DNA of 64,000 bases, from positions 8,990,001-9,054,000 of the forward strand of contig NZ_JAGSHX010000006.1 in the NCBI RefSeq assembly GCF_018138715.1, given 5' to 3'. The notes beneath the pieces are model-generated. The model did no database searches. It saw nothing but the letters and a program-made list of their open reading frames with translations, and was not told the DNA's origin. A program made the translations under genes and the position numbers. Positions 25,470-34,430 of the stretch are shown here, piece by piece (within the stretch, counting starts at the first letter, position 1; each line of letters opens with the position of its first letter). This DNA is from Streptomyces asiaticus. GTDB lineage: Bacteria; Actinomycetota; Actinomycetes; Streptomycetales; Streptomycetaceae.

Positions 25470-26636
25470 TCACAGCGCGCCCACGGCTTCGGCAATCTCC
25501 CGGCTGCGGACCACCAGGTGCACCCGCCAGCGGGCGTCCCGGGCGAGTTCATCGCGGATCGCCCAGCGCAGCCAGGTCGCGCTGACCGCCGGTGCCAGTC
25601 CGCCCCGGCCCGCGCCGAGCAGCGGAAAGCAGATGGAGGACAGGGCGGGCTCATAGCGGTCGCGCTCGGCCCGGGCGAGCGCGAAGCACGCGCTGACCGC
25701 GCGGGCGATGCTCTCCGGGCGGACCTCGTACGTGTCGTCCAGCGGTGTGGCCACCGCGGCGTGGAAGATCCGCCGGACGCCGCGCGCGGCGAGCGCTCCC
25801 GGCGAGGTGGGCACCACCGTGCCCGGTCGGATCGGCAGCCCCGGGCGGCCGTGGGTGCGCAGCCACGCGGCCAGTTCGCGGGCGAGCACATCGTCGACGA
25901 TCTCCCCGGCCGGGTCGCGTACGGCGGCGGCCAGGCGCAGCGCGCCGGAGACGGTGGGGCGGAAGGTCTTGGACATCTCCAGGTAGACGTTCTCCGAGGA
26001 GACCAGCACCTCGATGTCCCGCAGCAGTTCGATGGGCGAGACATGGAGGGTGAACGTGCTCTGGGCATCCACCGGAACGCTGTCGACCCGCAGCGGAGGC
26101 TCCGGGCCGCTCCGGCCGCCGCGCGCGAGAGTGCTCTGCCCGGCCGCGCTCGGTCCGCCGGGGCGCTGGGCCCCGGCGCCCGGCCCGGGGCCCAGTCCCA
26201 TCGGGCTCTGTCCGCCGGAGAGGGCCGGCGGCTCGCGCAGGATGGTCAGCACGGCCTCGGCGAGCTGCTGGAGGACCTGCGGTTCCTGGTGCTTGCGGAA
26301 CCGCTCGGAGGTGACTCCGTACACGGCGGCGGCCGTCTTACGGCGGTCATGGGCGGGCGCGCCCCGGCGGTCGGGGAGCAGTCCGAAGGTGTGGGCCGCG
26401 GCCCGGCCCAGCAGATCGCGCTCGCCGAGGCGCCGTACCGCCTCCTTGAGCAGCGCCTCGATACCGGCCGGGGCGTCGTCGGAGCCATCGCAGAAGCCGC
26501 CCGCCACGGCCGCGGCGCGCAGCGCCGGCCGATCGATGTTGCGCAGATCTGGCAGTCCGGGTCTGCGTATGCTTTTGAGTTCTTCCAGGAGTTGATCGTA
26601 TGTGGGCAAATTTGACTCAAATGGCTCCTGACTCAT
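25470..26636 (-). CDS. Macro-domain protein with N-terminal helical domain
   Basis: A 388-residue protein from ATG 26636. Residues 1-130 are helical (YDQLLEELKSIRRPG, then AVYGVTSERFRKHQEPQVL). After a Gly/Pro-rich linker, a macro domain begins near residue 195: LVSSENVYLEMSKTFRPTVSGALRLAAAVRDPAGEIVDD, then FHAAVATP and ICFPLLGAGRGGLAPAVSA, the classical ADP-ribose-binding loops. Macro domains bind or hydrolyse ADP-ribose derivatives and are frequent in conflict systems that use NAD+. A RES-domain gene (NAD+-degrading family) lies 8 kb away in the island. It is divergent from the kinase operon. Confidence 0.85.
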   Translation of the reverse strand: MSQEPFESNLPTYDQLLEELKSIRRPGLPDLRNIDRPALRAAAVAGGFCDGSDDAPAGIEALLKEAVRRLGERDLLGRAAAHTFGLLPDRRGAPAHDRRKTAAAVYGVTSERFRKHQEPQVLQQLAEAVLTILREPPALSGGQSPMGLGPGPGAGAQRPGGPSAAGQSTLARGGRSGPEPPLRVDSVPVDAQSTFTLHVSPIELLRDIEVLVSSENVYLEMSKTFRPTVSGALRLAAAVRDPAGEIVDDVLARELAAWLRTHGRPGLPIRPGTVVPTSPGALAARGVRRIFHAAVATPLDDTYEVRPESIARAVSACFALARAERDRYEPALSSICFPLLGAGRGGLAPAVSATWLRWAIRDELARDARWRVHLVVRSREIAEAVGAL

Positions 26637-26855
26637 GGTCACCAGGCTAGCGACCGGCCGGGAAAGAAGAAATCGGTCTCCGGCGGCCGTTCCCTGCCGG
26701 GCTGCCGGGCATTGTGCCGCCGGTAATTCACGCCGTGCTGGAACAGATTTCCGATTTCCGGGTTCCGCTTTCTTGATCCACGGCCCGGCGGCCCCCGGCC
26801 ACCCTCGTCGCCGCCATGAATCCGACAACGCCCGCCCGTTCACGAGGTGACCTTT

Positions 26856-29351
26856 GTGACCCAGCCGCACCAGCAGCCGCCCCCCACGGAATACGAGGAC
26901 GACGAGGAGTACGGGGCCTCCGGGGAGCCCGAAGAGCGGCGGCGCGCGCACGACGCCGGGCCGCCGCCCACCGAGCACGAGGAGCCGCCCTCGTCGGCGG
27001 CCGCCACATCGGCCGGGCCCACCGAGGACGAGATCCCCTCGGCGGCCTCGGCGGCCTCGGCGACCTCGGCGCAGGCCGCGGACGGGGGTCGCGACCTGCG
27101 CGGGGACACCGGAGCGCTGCCCGTCTCGCTGCGCGGCCGGTTCCGCCTGAGGGCCGTGCTGCGCCGCCCCGACCATCCGCACCAGGCGGCCGTCTACCGC
27201 GTCGAGGACGACCGCGGCAGCCACATCCTGAAGTGGTACCACCGCGGCCACGCCCCGGACCGCCGGGTGTGGGAGCTGCTGCGGGACCGCCCGCGCCGCC
27301 ACCTCACCCACTTCACCGAGACCAGCGACACCGGGGCCGACGGCCATCCGTACGACCTGGCGCCCTCCTACGGCGAGACCGACCTGGCCGGATATCTGAA
27401 CGACAATCCGGGCCCGGCCGACCCCGTGCTCATCCACAGCGTCGTACGGCAGTTGCACGAGGCCCTCACCACCCTGCACGAACTGAACATCGTGCACCGG
27501 GACCTCAGCCCCGCCAACATCGTGCTCGGCAGCCTCGACCCGGCCGCCCCGGACCTCGTCCTCGTGGACTTCGCCGTCTCCGCCCATGAACCCGCCGAGC
27601 GCTACACCCGGGACGAGCGCTGGGTCGGCACCGCCCTCTACATGTCCCCGCAGGCGTCGCTGCGCCACCAGTTGATCCATCCGCCCGCCGACTGGTGGTC
27701 GCTCGGCATGATCGTCGCCGAGATGGCCGGCGGACGCCACCCCATCCGGTTCACCGACAACGACTTCGTCCGCGAGGAGATCAGCTCCCGCGCCCCGGAT
27801 CTGTCCCTGGTCACCGACCACCGGCTGCGGCTGCTGTGCCGGGGGCTGCTCACCCGCGACCCCGACCACCGCTGGGGCACCGACGAGGTGGCGCAGTGGC
27901 TGGTGGGCGGTTCGCCACCGGTCGCCCCCTGGGAGACGGGCGCGGCCCCCGGCGCCTCGGACCCGGCGGACGACCCGGACATCGAGCCGTTCGCCTTCCT
28001 CGACGAGCGGTACACCCGGCCGAAGCAGCTGGCCAGGGCGTTCAGCGAGAACTGGCGGCCCGCCCGGCAGCTCCTCTCCCGGCGGCGCGGCCGTGGCGAA
28101 TTCACCCGCTGGCTACGGCAGTTCGAGGGTGTGCCGGGCCGCGACGCCGAGGAGCTGACGGCGCTGCTCGGCCTCCTGGAGCCGCACCACCCCGCCACGC
28201 CGCCGCGTGAGCCCAAGCCGGTCACGATGGTGCGGCTGATCTCCTGGCTCGGCCCCACCCTCGACGCCTCCTACCGCGGGGTGCCGCTGGACCACGCGGG
28301 GCTCGGCGATCTGCTGCGGGAGGCCGGGCGCGGCGATGAGTTCGCCCTCTCCGTCGTGGCGGACCTGCGGGACCACACCATCCTGCCGCTGCTGGACTCG
28401 CGGCCCGGCGGCGAAGGGCTCGCCGAGGTACAGCAGCGCTGGCTGACGGCCCGCTCCCGCTGGCAGCACACCGTGGACGAGGCGCTGCACGCGTCGCCCT
28501 GGCTGCGCGACCGCCGAGCCGAGGTGCGCGCCGCCACCCGGCTCGACCGCTCCCGGCTCGCGGCCCTCCTCTCGCTCGCCGCGGCCCCCACCGCGCACCG
28601 GCGCAGGCTCCAGGAACGGACCGCCCGGATCCAGGCGGCGTTCCCACAGCCGGTGGCCTGGTACGGCAGGCTGCTGCGCGACCCCGACGACCTGGTGCGG
28701 ATGCAACTGGCCGAGTGGCTGGCCGGTTTCGCCGAGCAGGAGGCCACCGAGGCGCAGGGCCGGGTGAACGAGGAGCGGGCCCTGCTCCGCCAGCAGCGCG
28801 ACTTGGACGTGGCCATGCTGTGGGTGCGCAGACAGGACATGCTGCCCACGCTCGGCTGGGCCCTCGGCGGAGCCGTCGGCCTCGTCCTCCCGTGGATCTT
28901 CGCGATCGGCCTGGGGGACCTGGTGGGATGGCCCGCTCAGCGGGCGGTGCTGACGGCGTGGATGCTGGTCGTCCCGGCGGCCGCCGCCGTGCTGGCGCTG
29001 GAGCTGTGGACGGCGTATCGCATCGGCAGCCCCGGCTACCACCCGGACCGTTCGCTGGCCGGGCTGCTGATCGACCGTGGGTCGCCCGTGGCCCGGTTCA
29101 TCCGCCGCCCCGGCTCGCGCTTCCCCGTCCAGGGCCTGCTGATCATCCCGGCCATCGCCCTGTTGTGGGCCGCCGTGGCCTACGCCCCCTGGGTGTGGCC
29201 GATCGCCACGGTGGCCGTTCTTCTCTGGTGGACCTGGCACCGGACGCGGTGCTGGCGCCGCTATGTGGCGGAGCTGCGCGGCCGGGACGACCGGGTCCGC
29301 CCCGGCCGACCGAGGGCGGCGGCCCCGCCCACGTCAGGGAGTGTCACATGA
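26856..29351 (+). CDS. Membrane protein kinase-like protein with altered active-site motifs
   Basis: 831 residues from GTG 26856 (GAGGTGA upstream). An acidic, Pro/Ala-rich N-terminus of about 85 residues precedes a protein kinase fold. The Lys is in HILKWYHRG (about residue 126), the catalytic loop is HRDLSPANIVLG and the metal loop is VDFAVSA. Then come WVGTALYMSPQ and DWWSLGMIVAEMAGGRHPI. Departures from canonical Hanks kinases are Ser for Lys in HRDxK, DFA for DFG and no GxGxxG loop. A helical middle region follows, then four hydrophobic helices near 665-800. It heads a four-gene operon in which each junction is an ATGA overlap. It probably signals to the FHA protein encoded last in the operon. 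Confidence 0.85.
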   Translation: MTQPHQQPPPTEYEDDEEYGASGEPEERRRAHDAGPPPTEHEEPPSSAAATSAGPTEDEIPSAASAASATSAQAADGGRDLRGDTGALPVSLRGRFRLRAVLRRPDHPHQAAVYRVEDDRGSHILKWYHRGHAPDRRVWELLRDRPRRHLTHFTETSDTGADGHPYDLAPSYGETDLAGYLNDNPGPADPVLIHSVVRQLHEALTTLHELNIVHRDLSPANIVLGSLDPAAPDLVLVDFAVSAHEPAERYTRDERWVGTALYMSPQASLRHQLIHPPADWWSLGMIVAEMAGGRHPIRFTDNDFVREEISSRAPDLSLVTDHRLRLLCRGLLTRDPDHRWGTDEVAQWLVGGSPPVAPWETGAAPGASDPADDPDIEPFAFLDERYTRPKQLARAFSENWRPARQLLSRRRGRGEFTRWLRQFEGVPGRDAEELTALLGLLEPHHPATPPREPKPVTMVRLISWLGPTLDASYRGVPLDHAGLGDLLREAGRGDEFALSVVADLRDHTILPLLDSRPGGEGLAEVQQRWLTARSRWQHTVDEALHASPWLRDRRAEVRAATRLDRSRLAALLSLAAAPTAHRRRLQERTARIQAAFPQPVAWYGRLLRDPDDLVRMQLAEWLAGFAEQEATEAQGRVNEERALLRQQRDLDVAMLWVRRQDMLPTLGWALGGAVGLVLPWIFAIGLGDLVGWPAQRAVLTAWMLVVPAAAAVLALELWTAYRIGSPGYHPDRSLAGLLIDRGSPVARFIRRPGSRFPVQGLLIIPAIALLWAAVAYAPWVWPIATVAVLLWWTWHRTRCWRRYVAELRGRDDRVRPGRPRAAAPPTSGSVT

Positions 29352-30994
29352 GTTCAGGCCAGGCGATCCCCAGCATCGGCGATGTGATGCCGGATGTGTA
29401 CTTCCCCCAGCCTCCGGCTGCCGAGACCGTCCAGCACACGTTTCAGAACACGGTCCAGGACACCGTCCAGAACACCGGGGTGCCGCACCAGACGGTCCAG
29501 GGCACCGGTCTGTCGGACCACATCGGCACCGGCGTCGGACAGCACATCGGCGACGCCGTGCAGAACGTCGGGGGCCATGCGCTGCACGCCGCCATGGACC
29601 AGCTGCACGACCTGATGGTGCCCGCCCTGATCGGCCTCGGCTCGCTCAGCGGGGCGCTGCTCGTCGGCCGCGCCACCATGGCCGGGGCACAGGTGCTCGC
29701 GGCCGCCGCCATCCGCGCCGCCGAGTACCAGGCCGAGCTGCGGCAGCGGCAGTTGGACGCCCGGCAGGCCGCCGAGTGCTGGCGGGACGCCGCGTTCGCC
29801 GCCGTCCGGGCCAACGCGCGCCTCGACACACTGCGCGCGCGCATCCGGCGGGCCGCCGCGGCAGCCGGACCCGACGGGCCGCCGGAGCCGCCCGACCTGC
29901 CGCCGCCGCTGTCCCTGACCGGTATGAGCCTGGACGAGGTGTGGCGACGGCTGGCCGACACCGACCGCCGGCTGCGCCACGCGGAGGCCGCGTACGCACG
30001 CGCCACCATGGAGGCCGCCGCCCGCCCGGTGGCCGGAGCGCACCCCGCGGACTCCGGCTGGCACGCCACCCTGCGCGCCCGTCGCGTCAAGGCCCTGGAG
30101 GCGTACGAGGAGGCCGCCACCGAGGCCGAGGCGCGCGATGCGCTGCCACAGCCGCCGCCCGCCGCCACCGCGGCCCCGAGCGAGGAGGAGGTGCTGCGGC
30201 TGGGCGCGGACCTGTTGGCCACGCTCCCGCGGAACGTGGCGGTGGCCGACTACCGGCTGGTGGAGGAGAAGGTCACCGTCGCCGCGGAAGTGGCCGCCCA
30301 GCGGCCCGCCGCGGCCAAGCGCCATCTGCGGGAGGCCGCCCGCTTCGCCGAGCGGGTCTCGCGTGACGCCGAGCGGCGGCAGGAGACCGAGGAGTGGGCC
30401 GCCCAGCAGCTCGCCTTCCTCCGCGCCGACCACCCGGGCACCCCCGTTCCGCTGCCCGACGCCGGGGCGGAGATCGCCGTCCTGGAGCGGTTTCTGCACC
30501 AGGGCGGGACGCTGGAGGAGGCCGAGCGCGCCCGCGTCGCGGCCCGCGTCGGGGAGCGCGTCGACGCGTACCAGCGGATCTACGCCGCGGAGGTGATCCG
30601 CGCGGCGGTCCAGCGCTCGGAGCCCGAGACGGCCGGATACGCCACCTCCGGAGCGGTGCAGTTCATCGACTGGACCCCGCCGGGCTGGGGGGACGACCAC
30701 TGGCTGCGCATCAGCGTGGACGCCGAGGGCACCGCCCGGGTCTCCACCATGCACCGCGAGCGCGACCCCGCCGAGGAGACCGACGACGATCTGGACCTCG
30801 ACTGGCAGCGGTGCGTGGAGGCCCCCGACCATCTGCGGGAGCTGCGGAAGCTGGCCGAACGGGCCGGGCTCAGCGTGCCGTTCGAGTTCGACGAGCCGCC
30901 CGCGCGGCCGGTCCCGCGCACGGCGGCCCGCCCCGCCCATGACCACCGTACCGGGCCCAAGGTCCGCCACCGTGACCAGGAGACGCAGTCATGA
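29348..30994 (+). CDS. Coiled-coil single-pass membrane protein of the kinase operon
   Basis: A 548-residue protein from ATG 29348. A Gln/Thr/Val-rich N-terminus contains repeated TFQNTVQDTVQNT-type units. One hydrophobic segment (LMVPALIGLGSLSGALLVG, about 88-108) is followed by long helices with heptad character (EYQAELRQRQLDARQAAECW; RLRHAEAAYARATMEAAARP). A C-terminal globular part around TSGAVQFIDWTPPGWGDDHWLRISV completes the protein. I know no named family. Tight coupling to kinase and AAA+ genes suggests a structural or sensory subunit of the same complex. Confidence 0.75.
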   Translation: MSSGQAIPSIGDVMPDVYFPQPPAAETVQHTFQNTVQDTVQNTGVPHQTVQGTGLSDHIGTGVGQHIGDAVQNVGGHALHAAMDQLHDLMVPALIGLGSLSGALLVGRATMAGAQVLAAAAIRAAEYQAELRQRQLDARQAAECWRDAAFAAVRANARLDTLRARIRRAAAAAGPDGPPEPPDLPPPLSLTGMSLDEVWRRLADTDRRLRHAEAAYARATMEAAARPVAGAHPADSGWHATLRARRVKALEAYEEAATEAEARDALPQPPPAATAAPSEEEVLRLGADLLATLPRNVAVADYRLVEEKVTVAAEVAAQRPAAAKRHLREAARFAERVSRDAERRQETEEWAAQQLAFLRADHPGTPVPLPDAGAEIAVLERFLHQGGTLEEAERARVAARVGERVDAYQRIYAAEVIRAAVQRSEPETAGYATSGAVQFIDWTPPGWGDDHWLRISVDAEGTARVSTMHRERDPAEETDDDLDLDWQRCVEAPDHLRELRKLAERAGLSVPFEFDEPPARPVPRTAARPAHDHRTGPKVRHRDQETQS

Positions 30995-33063
30995 CCGAGG
31001 CAGCCACGTCGCCGGGCCCCACGTCCCCGGGCCGCGCGGACCGCAGCCTCCCGGCCTTCGCCGAGGAGCTGGTCGGCACGCTCAGCGTCCACTCCCAGTA
31101 CGTCCTGCACGGCAGCATCCGGGACATCCACCTCGTCCGCCACGACAAGGACCCCGACGAGGGCGGCCCCGAGCGGACGTACGACGCCCACCACACCCTC
31201 ACCGAGGTGCTGTGGAACGCCCTGTGGCAGGAGGGGTACGAGGCGCTGATCCGCTTCGACATCGCCGACGGCTTCACCGTGGTCGCGGGCCCCGCCGCCA
31301 AGGAGGTCCGCGAGCTGCTGCACGGACGGGACGCCACCAGACCCGGCCGCGCCCGGCGCGCCGACACCCCCGTCCACCTGGCCGACGCGGAGCGGACCCT
31401 GGGGGACATCGTCAGCGGCTGGAAGCAGCAGGGGCGGCAGCCGAAGACACCGGACGGACGGCCCCGTCCGGACACCGCACAGCGCCAACAGCCCTACCGG
31501 GTAGTGCTGTTGATCGACTACGCCGCGCGCATCCCCACCGATGTCACCCGGCTCAGCGACGCGGAGCGGGACTTCTTCCTCAACTGCCTGAAGCTGGCAG
31601 AGGATGCGCGGCCGATCTCCTCCCCGGGCAGTGGGAGGCGGCTGTTCAACCCCGTGATCTGGCTCGCCGACGGGGAGCGCGACCTGCCCACCTGGCTGGT
31701 GGCGGGCAGCGAGCGGGTCCGCACCATCGGCATCCCGCTGCCCGACCTGGGCAGCAGACGGCGCATGGCCGAGCTGCTGGCCGAGGAGCACACCGCCGCG
31801 TCCGCGCCCGAGGACCACGGGGACGACGGGCCGGTGCGGTTCGACAAGCAACGGCGGCCGGACGAGCACGACCTCGACACCTTCGCCCGCGCCACCGCCG
31901 GGCTGACCCTGCGCGCGATGCGGGAGAGCGCCCGGATGGCCCTCGACCGCGGGATGTCGTTCGCCGAGATGCGGGACGCGGTCCGGGTCTACCAGCTCGG
32001 TGTCAAGGACAACCCGTGGCAGGCGGACTACATCCGCGCGCAGATCAAGAAGGGCGAGGCGGATCTGCGGGCGCGGGTGAAGGGCCAGGAGAAGGCGGTC
32101 GGCAAGACCCTCGACATCCTCAAGCGCGCCGCACTGGGCCTGTCCGGCGCCCAGGCGTCCCACCCCGGCAGCCGGCCGCGCGGTGTGCTGTTCTTCGCCG
32201 GGCCGACCGGTACCGGCAAGACCGAGCTGGCCAAGTCGGTGGCCAAGCTGCTGTTCGGCACCGAGGACGCCTGTCTGCGCTTCGACATGAGCGAGTTCTC
32301 CGCACCGCACTCGGTGGACCGGCTGCTCGGCGCACCGCCGGGATACGTGGGCTACGAGGCGGGTGGCGAGCTGACCACGGCGGTGCGCAACGACCCCTTC
32401 CGGGTGGTGCTGTTCGACGAGATCGACAAGGCCGACAAGGGGGTGCTGGACAAGTTCCTCCAGGTGCTCGAGGACGGTCGGCTCACCGACGGGCAGGGGG
32501 TCACCACGTACTTCAGCGAATGCGTGCTGATCTTCACCTCCAACCTCGGGGTCAGGAAACGGACCGGCGAGGGCGGGCGCGAAGGGCGGGTGGCGGAGCC
32601 CGGTATGCCGTACCACCAGCTCGAGGAGATCATCCTGGCCAATGTGAAGGAACACTTCGTGGAGGGGATCGGCCGGCCGGAGCTGATGAACCGGTTCGGC
32701 GGCAATGTGGTGGTCTTCGACTACATCGACGCCAAGGTGGCCGCCGAGATCTTCGACTCCCAGGTGGGCAACATCCAGCGGGTGCTGCGCGAGGATCAGG
32801 GGGTGCATCTGCGCCTCTCCGACGAGGCGCATCAGGCGCTGTCCACCTACTGCACGGCGGATGTCGACAACGGCGGCCGGGGCATCGGCATGCTGCTGGA
32901 GACACATCTGATCAACCCGCTGGCACGGGCGCTGTTCGACCAGGAGCAACTGTCGGGCACGGCCGTCACCGTCACCGGTGTACGGCCCGCCACGGACGGG
33001 ACGGTGGCCCTGGACCTGCGGGTGGTACGCACCGGGGCCGCGGGCCCCGGCCCCGGCCGATGA
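30991..33063 (+). CDS. ClpB-like AAA+ ATPase with degenerate first ATPase module
   Basis: A 690-residue protein from ATG 30991. The N-terminal half resembles an AAA module that kept a Walker-B-like strand (VVLLIDYAARIP) but has no recognisable Walker A. The C-terminal half is a Clp/HSP100 D2-type AAA+: GPTGTGKTE (about 404-412), FDMSEFS, the pore loop GYVGYEAGG, Walker B VVLFDEIDKA, FLQVLEDGRLTDGQG and the sensor region FTSNLG, ending with a C-terminal small domain. Such ATPases unfold or remodel proteins. Arrangement with a kinase, an FHA protein and, in the island, a VWA protein recalls ternary conflict systems, although those usually use MoxR-type ATPases. Confidence 0.88.
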   Translation: MTEAATSPGPTSPGRADRSLPAFAEELVGTLSVHSQYVLHGSIRDIHLVRHDKDPDEGGPERTYDAHHTLTEVLWNALWQEGYEALIRFDIADGFTVVAGPAAKEVRELLHGRDATRPGRARRADTPVHLADAERTLGDIVSGWKQQGRQPKTPDGRPRPDTAQRQQPYRVVLLIDYAARIPTDVTRLSDAERDFFLNCLKLAEDARPISSPGSGRRLFNPVIWLADGERDLPTWLVAGSERVRTIGIPLPDLGSRRRMAELLAEEHTAASAPEDHGDDGPVRFDKQRRPDEHDLDTFARATAGLTLRAMRESARMALDRGMSFAEMRDAVRVYQLGVKDNPWQADYIRAQIKKGEADLRARVKGQEKAVGKTLDILKRAALGLSGAQASHPGSRPRGVLFFAGPTGTGKTELAKSVAKLLFGTEDACLRFDMSEFSAPHSVDRLLGAPPGYVGYEAGGELTTAVRNDPFRVVLFDEIDKADKGVLDKFLQVLEDGRLTDGQGVTTYFSECVLIFTSNLGVRKRTGEGGREGRVAEPGMPYHQLEEIILANVKEHFVEGIGRPELMNRFGGNVVVFDYIDAKVAAEIFDSQVGNIQRVLREDQGVHLRLSDEAHQALSTYCTADVDNGGRGIGMLLETHLINPLARALFDQEQLSGTAVTVTGVRPATDGTVALDLRVVRTGAAGPGPGR

Positions 33064-33728
33064 GCGCTGGGGCCGCTCCGGCGGGGTGGTGGCGCGAGCC
33101 GGACGACGAGGAGGAGGAAGCACCGGCGGGTCCGGCGGGTCCGGCGGGACCGGCGGAAGCGGACGCGGCGGGGAAGGCGGCCGCGGCGGCTCCGGAGGAG
33201 CGGCCCCCGCCCGAACCCCAGCCCGAGCCCCCGCCCGAACCCCAGCCCGAACCCCAGCCCGAGCCCCCGCCCGAACCCCGGCCCGCGCCGCCCCCGGCCG
33301 GGGTCGAGGTGTCCGCGCCCTGCTGGAACTGCCGTGCGCCGGTGGCCCCCCGGGACACCCACTGCGCGTCCTGCGGCCGTGCGCGCACCCATGCGCTGCT
33401 GGTCTGCACCGACCCCTGTCTGGAGCTCCGCCACGGCCCGGGACCTCCGCTGCGCCTGGGCCGCCACCCGGACTGGGCGCCGCGGACCGCCGCCGCGTTC
33501 GCGGGCTGGAACAAGGTCTCCCGCCGTCATGCCTCGATCACGATGGAGCCGGATGGCACCGCCTGGGTCGAGGAGCCCGAGGCGGGCAGCCGCAACGGTA
33601 CGTATGTGAACGGCGCCCGGATCGCGGCGGGTGTGCGCACCCCCGTCCGCGACGGCGACCAACTGCGGCTCGGGCTGCGGGTCAGCTTCGCCGTACGGCT
33701 GTACGGACCGGAGCCCGGCACCGGCTGA
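33060..33728 (+). CDS. Zinc-ribbon and FHA-domain protein
   Basis: A 222-residue protein from ATG 33060, overlapping the AAA+ stop. An acidic start and a Pro/Glu/Gln-rich linker (about 45-80, repeated PEPQPEPP units) lead to a zinc ribbon (CWNC...CASC). An FHA domain follows: LRLGRHPDW, KVSRRHASITM and SRNGTYVNGARI, keeping the Arg, Ser, His and Asn-Gly positions that bind phosphothreonine. It should read phosphorylation made by the operon's kinase, or by another kinase, and recruit the AAA+ or coiled-coil subunits. It is the last gene of the operon and a strong hairpin overlaps its stop. Confidence 0.88.
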   Translation: MSAGAAPAGWWREPDDEEEEAPAGPAGPAGPAEADAAGKAAAAAPEERPPPEPQPEPPPEPQPEPQPEPPPEPRPAPPPAGVEVSAPCWNCRAPVAPRDTHCASCGRARTHALLVCTDPCLELRHGPGPPLRLGRHPDWAPRTAAAFAGWNKVSRRHASITMEPDGTAWVEEPEAGSRNGTYVNGARIAAGVRTPVRDGDQLRLGLRVSFAVRLYGPEPGTG

Positions 33729-33740
33729 GCCGGTGCCGGG
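33714..33740. terminator. Perfect 12-bp-arm hairpin over the FHA gene stop codon
   Basis: CCCGGCACCGGC and GCCGGTGCCGGG pair perfectly around a three-base loop that is the TGA stop. It lies between convergent operons and would act in both directions. Confidence 0.8.
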
Positions 33741-33777
33741 CGGGTCGCGGGACGGACCCCCGTGCCGCCCCGCGCGC

Positions 33778-34404
33778 TCATGCCCGCATACCGGGCGGAA
33801 TGATGACCGCCCGCAGCGGTGCCAGCAGCTGGTTGGCCTCGCCCGCCCCCTCGAACGTGCCCAGGTTGTGGGCCTGGCCGGGCACCGCCTTCAGCGGCTC
33901 CTCCCCGCAGCGGTCGCCGAACAGCACCAGGGCGGGGTGCGGACGGTGCCGCCGCGACTGCCACACCAGCCCCTGCGCGTCCGGCACCTGACGCCGGATC
34001 TCCCGCGCCCAGGCGCGGGTCTGCGCGTACTCGTCCGTCTCCAGCAGCCAGGAGGTCTGGAACACCGCGGCCAGGTCCTCCTCCTCGATCAGCCGCACCA
34101 GGACCAGGTCCTCGGTCACCCGCACCTTGGACAGCGAGCGGGTGGCCGCCAGCGCCCACGGCACCTGTCGCCGCCCCTCCGGCCCGGTGAACTCCATGTC
34201 CCGCAGCATCACCTCGGCGAGGGTGGTGGTCGGAGCCACCGCCGCGTAGAGATATGGATACCGGTCCTCGGTGGTGGCGTCGAAGCGGTTGCCGCCGAAG
34301 AAGGAGTGCGCGGGCTTCGGGTTGAACTCGGTGCAGGCGTAGGCCGTGTCATGACACCTCCACAGTTCGGTGCCCGCGCTCAGGACGAACAGGTTCGGGC
34401 TCAT
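33778..34404 (-). CDS. RES-domain protein (NAD+-degrading toxin family)
   Basis: About 208 residues from ATG 34404 (GAGGG eight bases upstream); ATG 34437, overlapping the preceding gene, would add 11. The RES fold is indicated by LWRCHDTAYACTEFNP near the start, FFGGNRFDATTEDRYPYLYAA, TTLAEVMLRD with the conserved Glu, and QGLVWQSRRHRPHPALVLFGDR near the end. The Arg of GNRF and the Ser of WQSR match the name-giving residues. Characterised RES toxins (e.g. MbcT, Res of RES-Xre pairs) consume NAD+. The upstream gene is a plausible antitoxin. Toxicity here is inferred. Confidence 0.85.
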   Translation of the reverse strand: MSPNLFVLSAGTELWRCHDTAYACTEFNPKPAHSFFGGNRFDATTEDRYPYLYAAVAPTTTLAEVMLRDMEFTGPEGRRQVPWALAATRSLSKVRVTEDLVLVRLIEEEDLAAVFQTSWLLETDEYAQTRAWAREIRRQVPDAQGLVWQSRRHRPHPALVLFGDRCGEEPLKAVPGQAHNLGTFEGAGEANQLLAPLRAVIIPPGMRA

Positions 34405-34430
34405 CCGCGCGCCCTCGGGGGGCGCCTGCC

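Noticed and set aside
30991..33063. Calling the AAA+ protein a chaperone ClpB or a T6SS ClpV
   Set aside because: It lacks the ClpB N-domain, middle coiled coil and a full D1, and no secretion-system genes are present.
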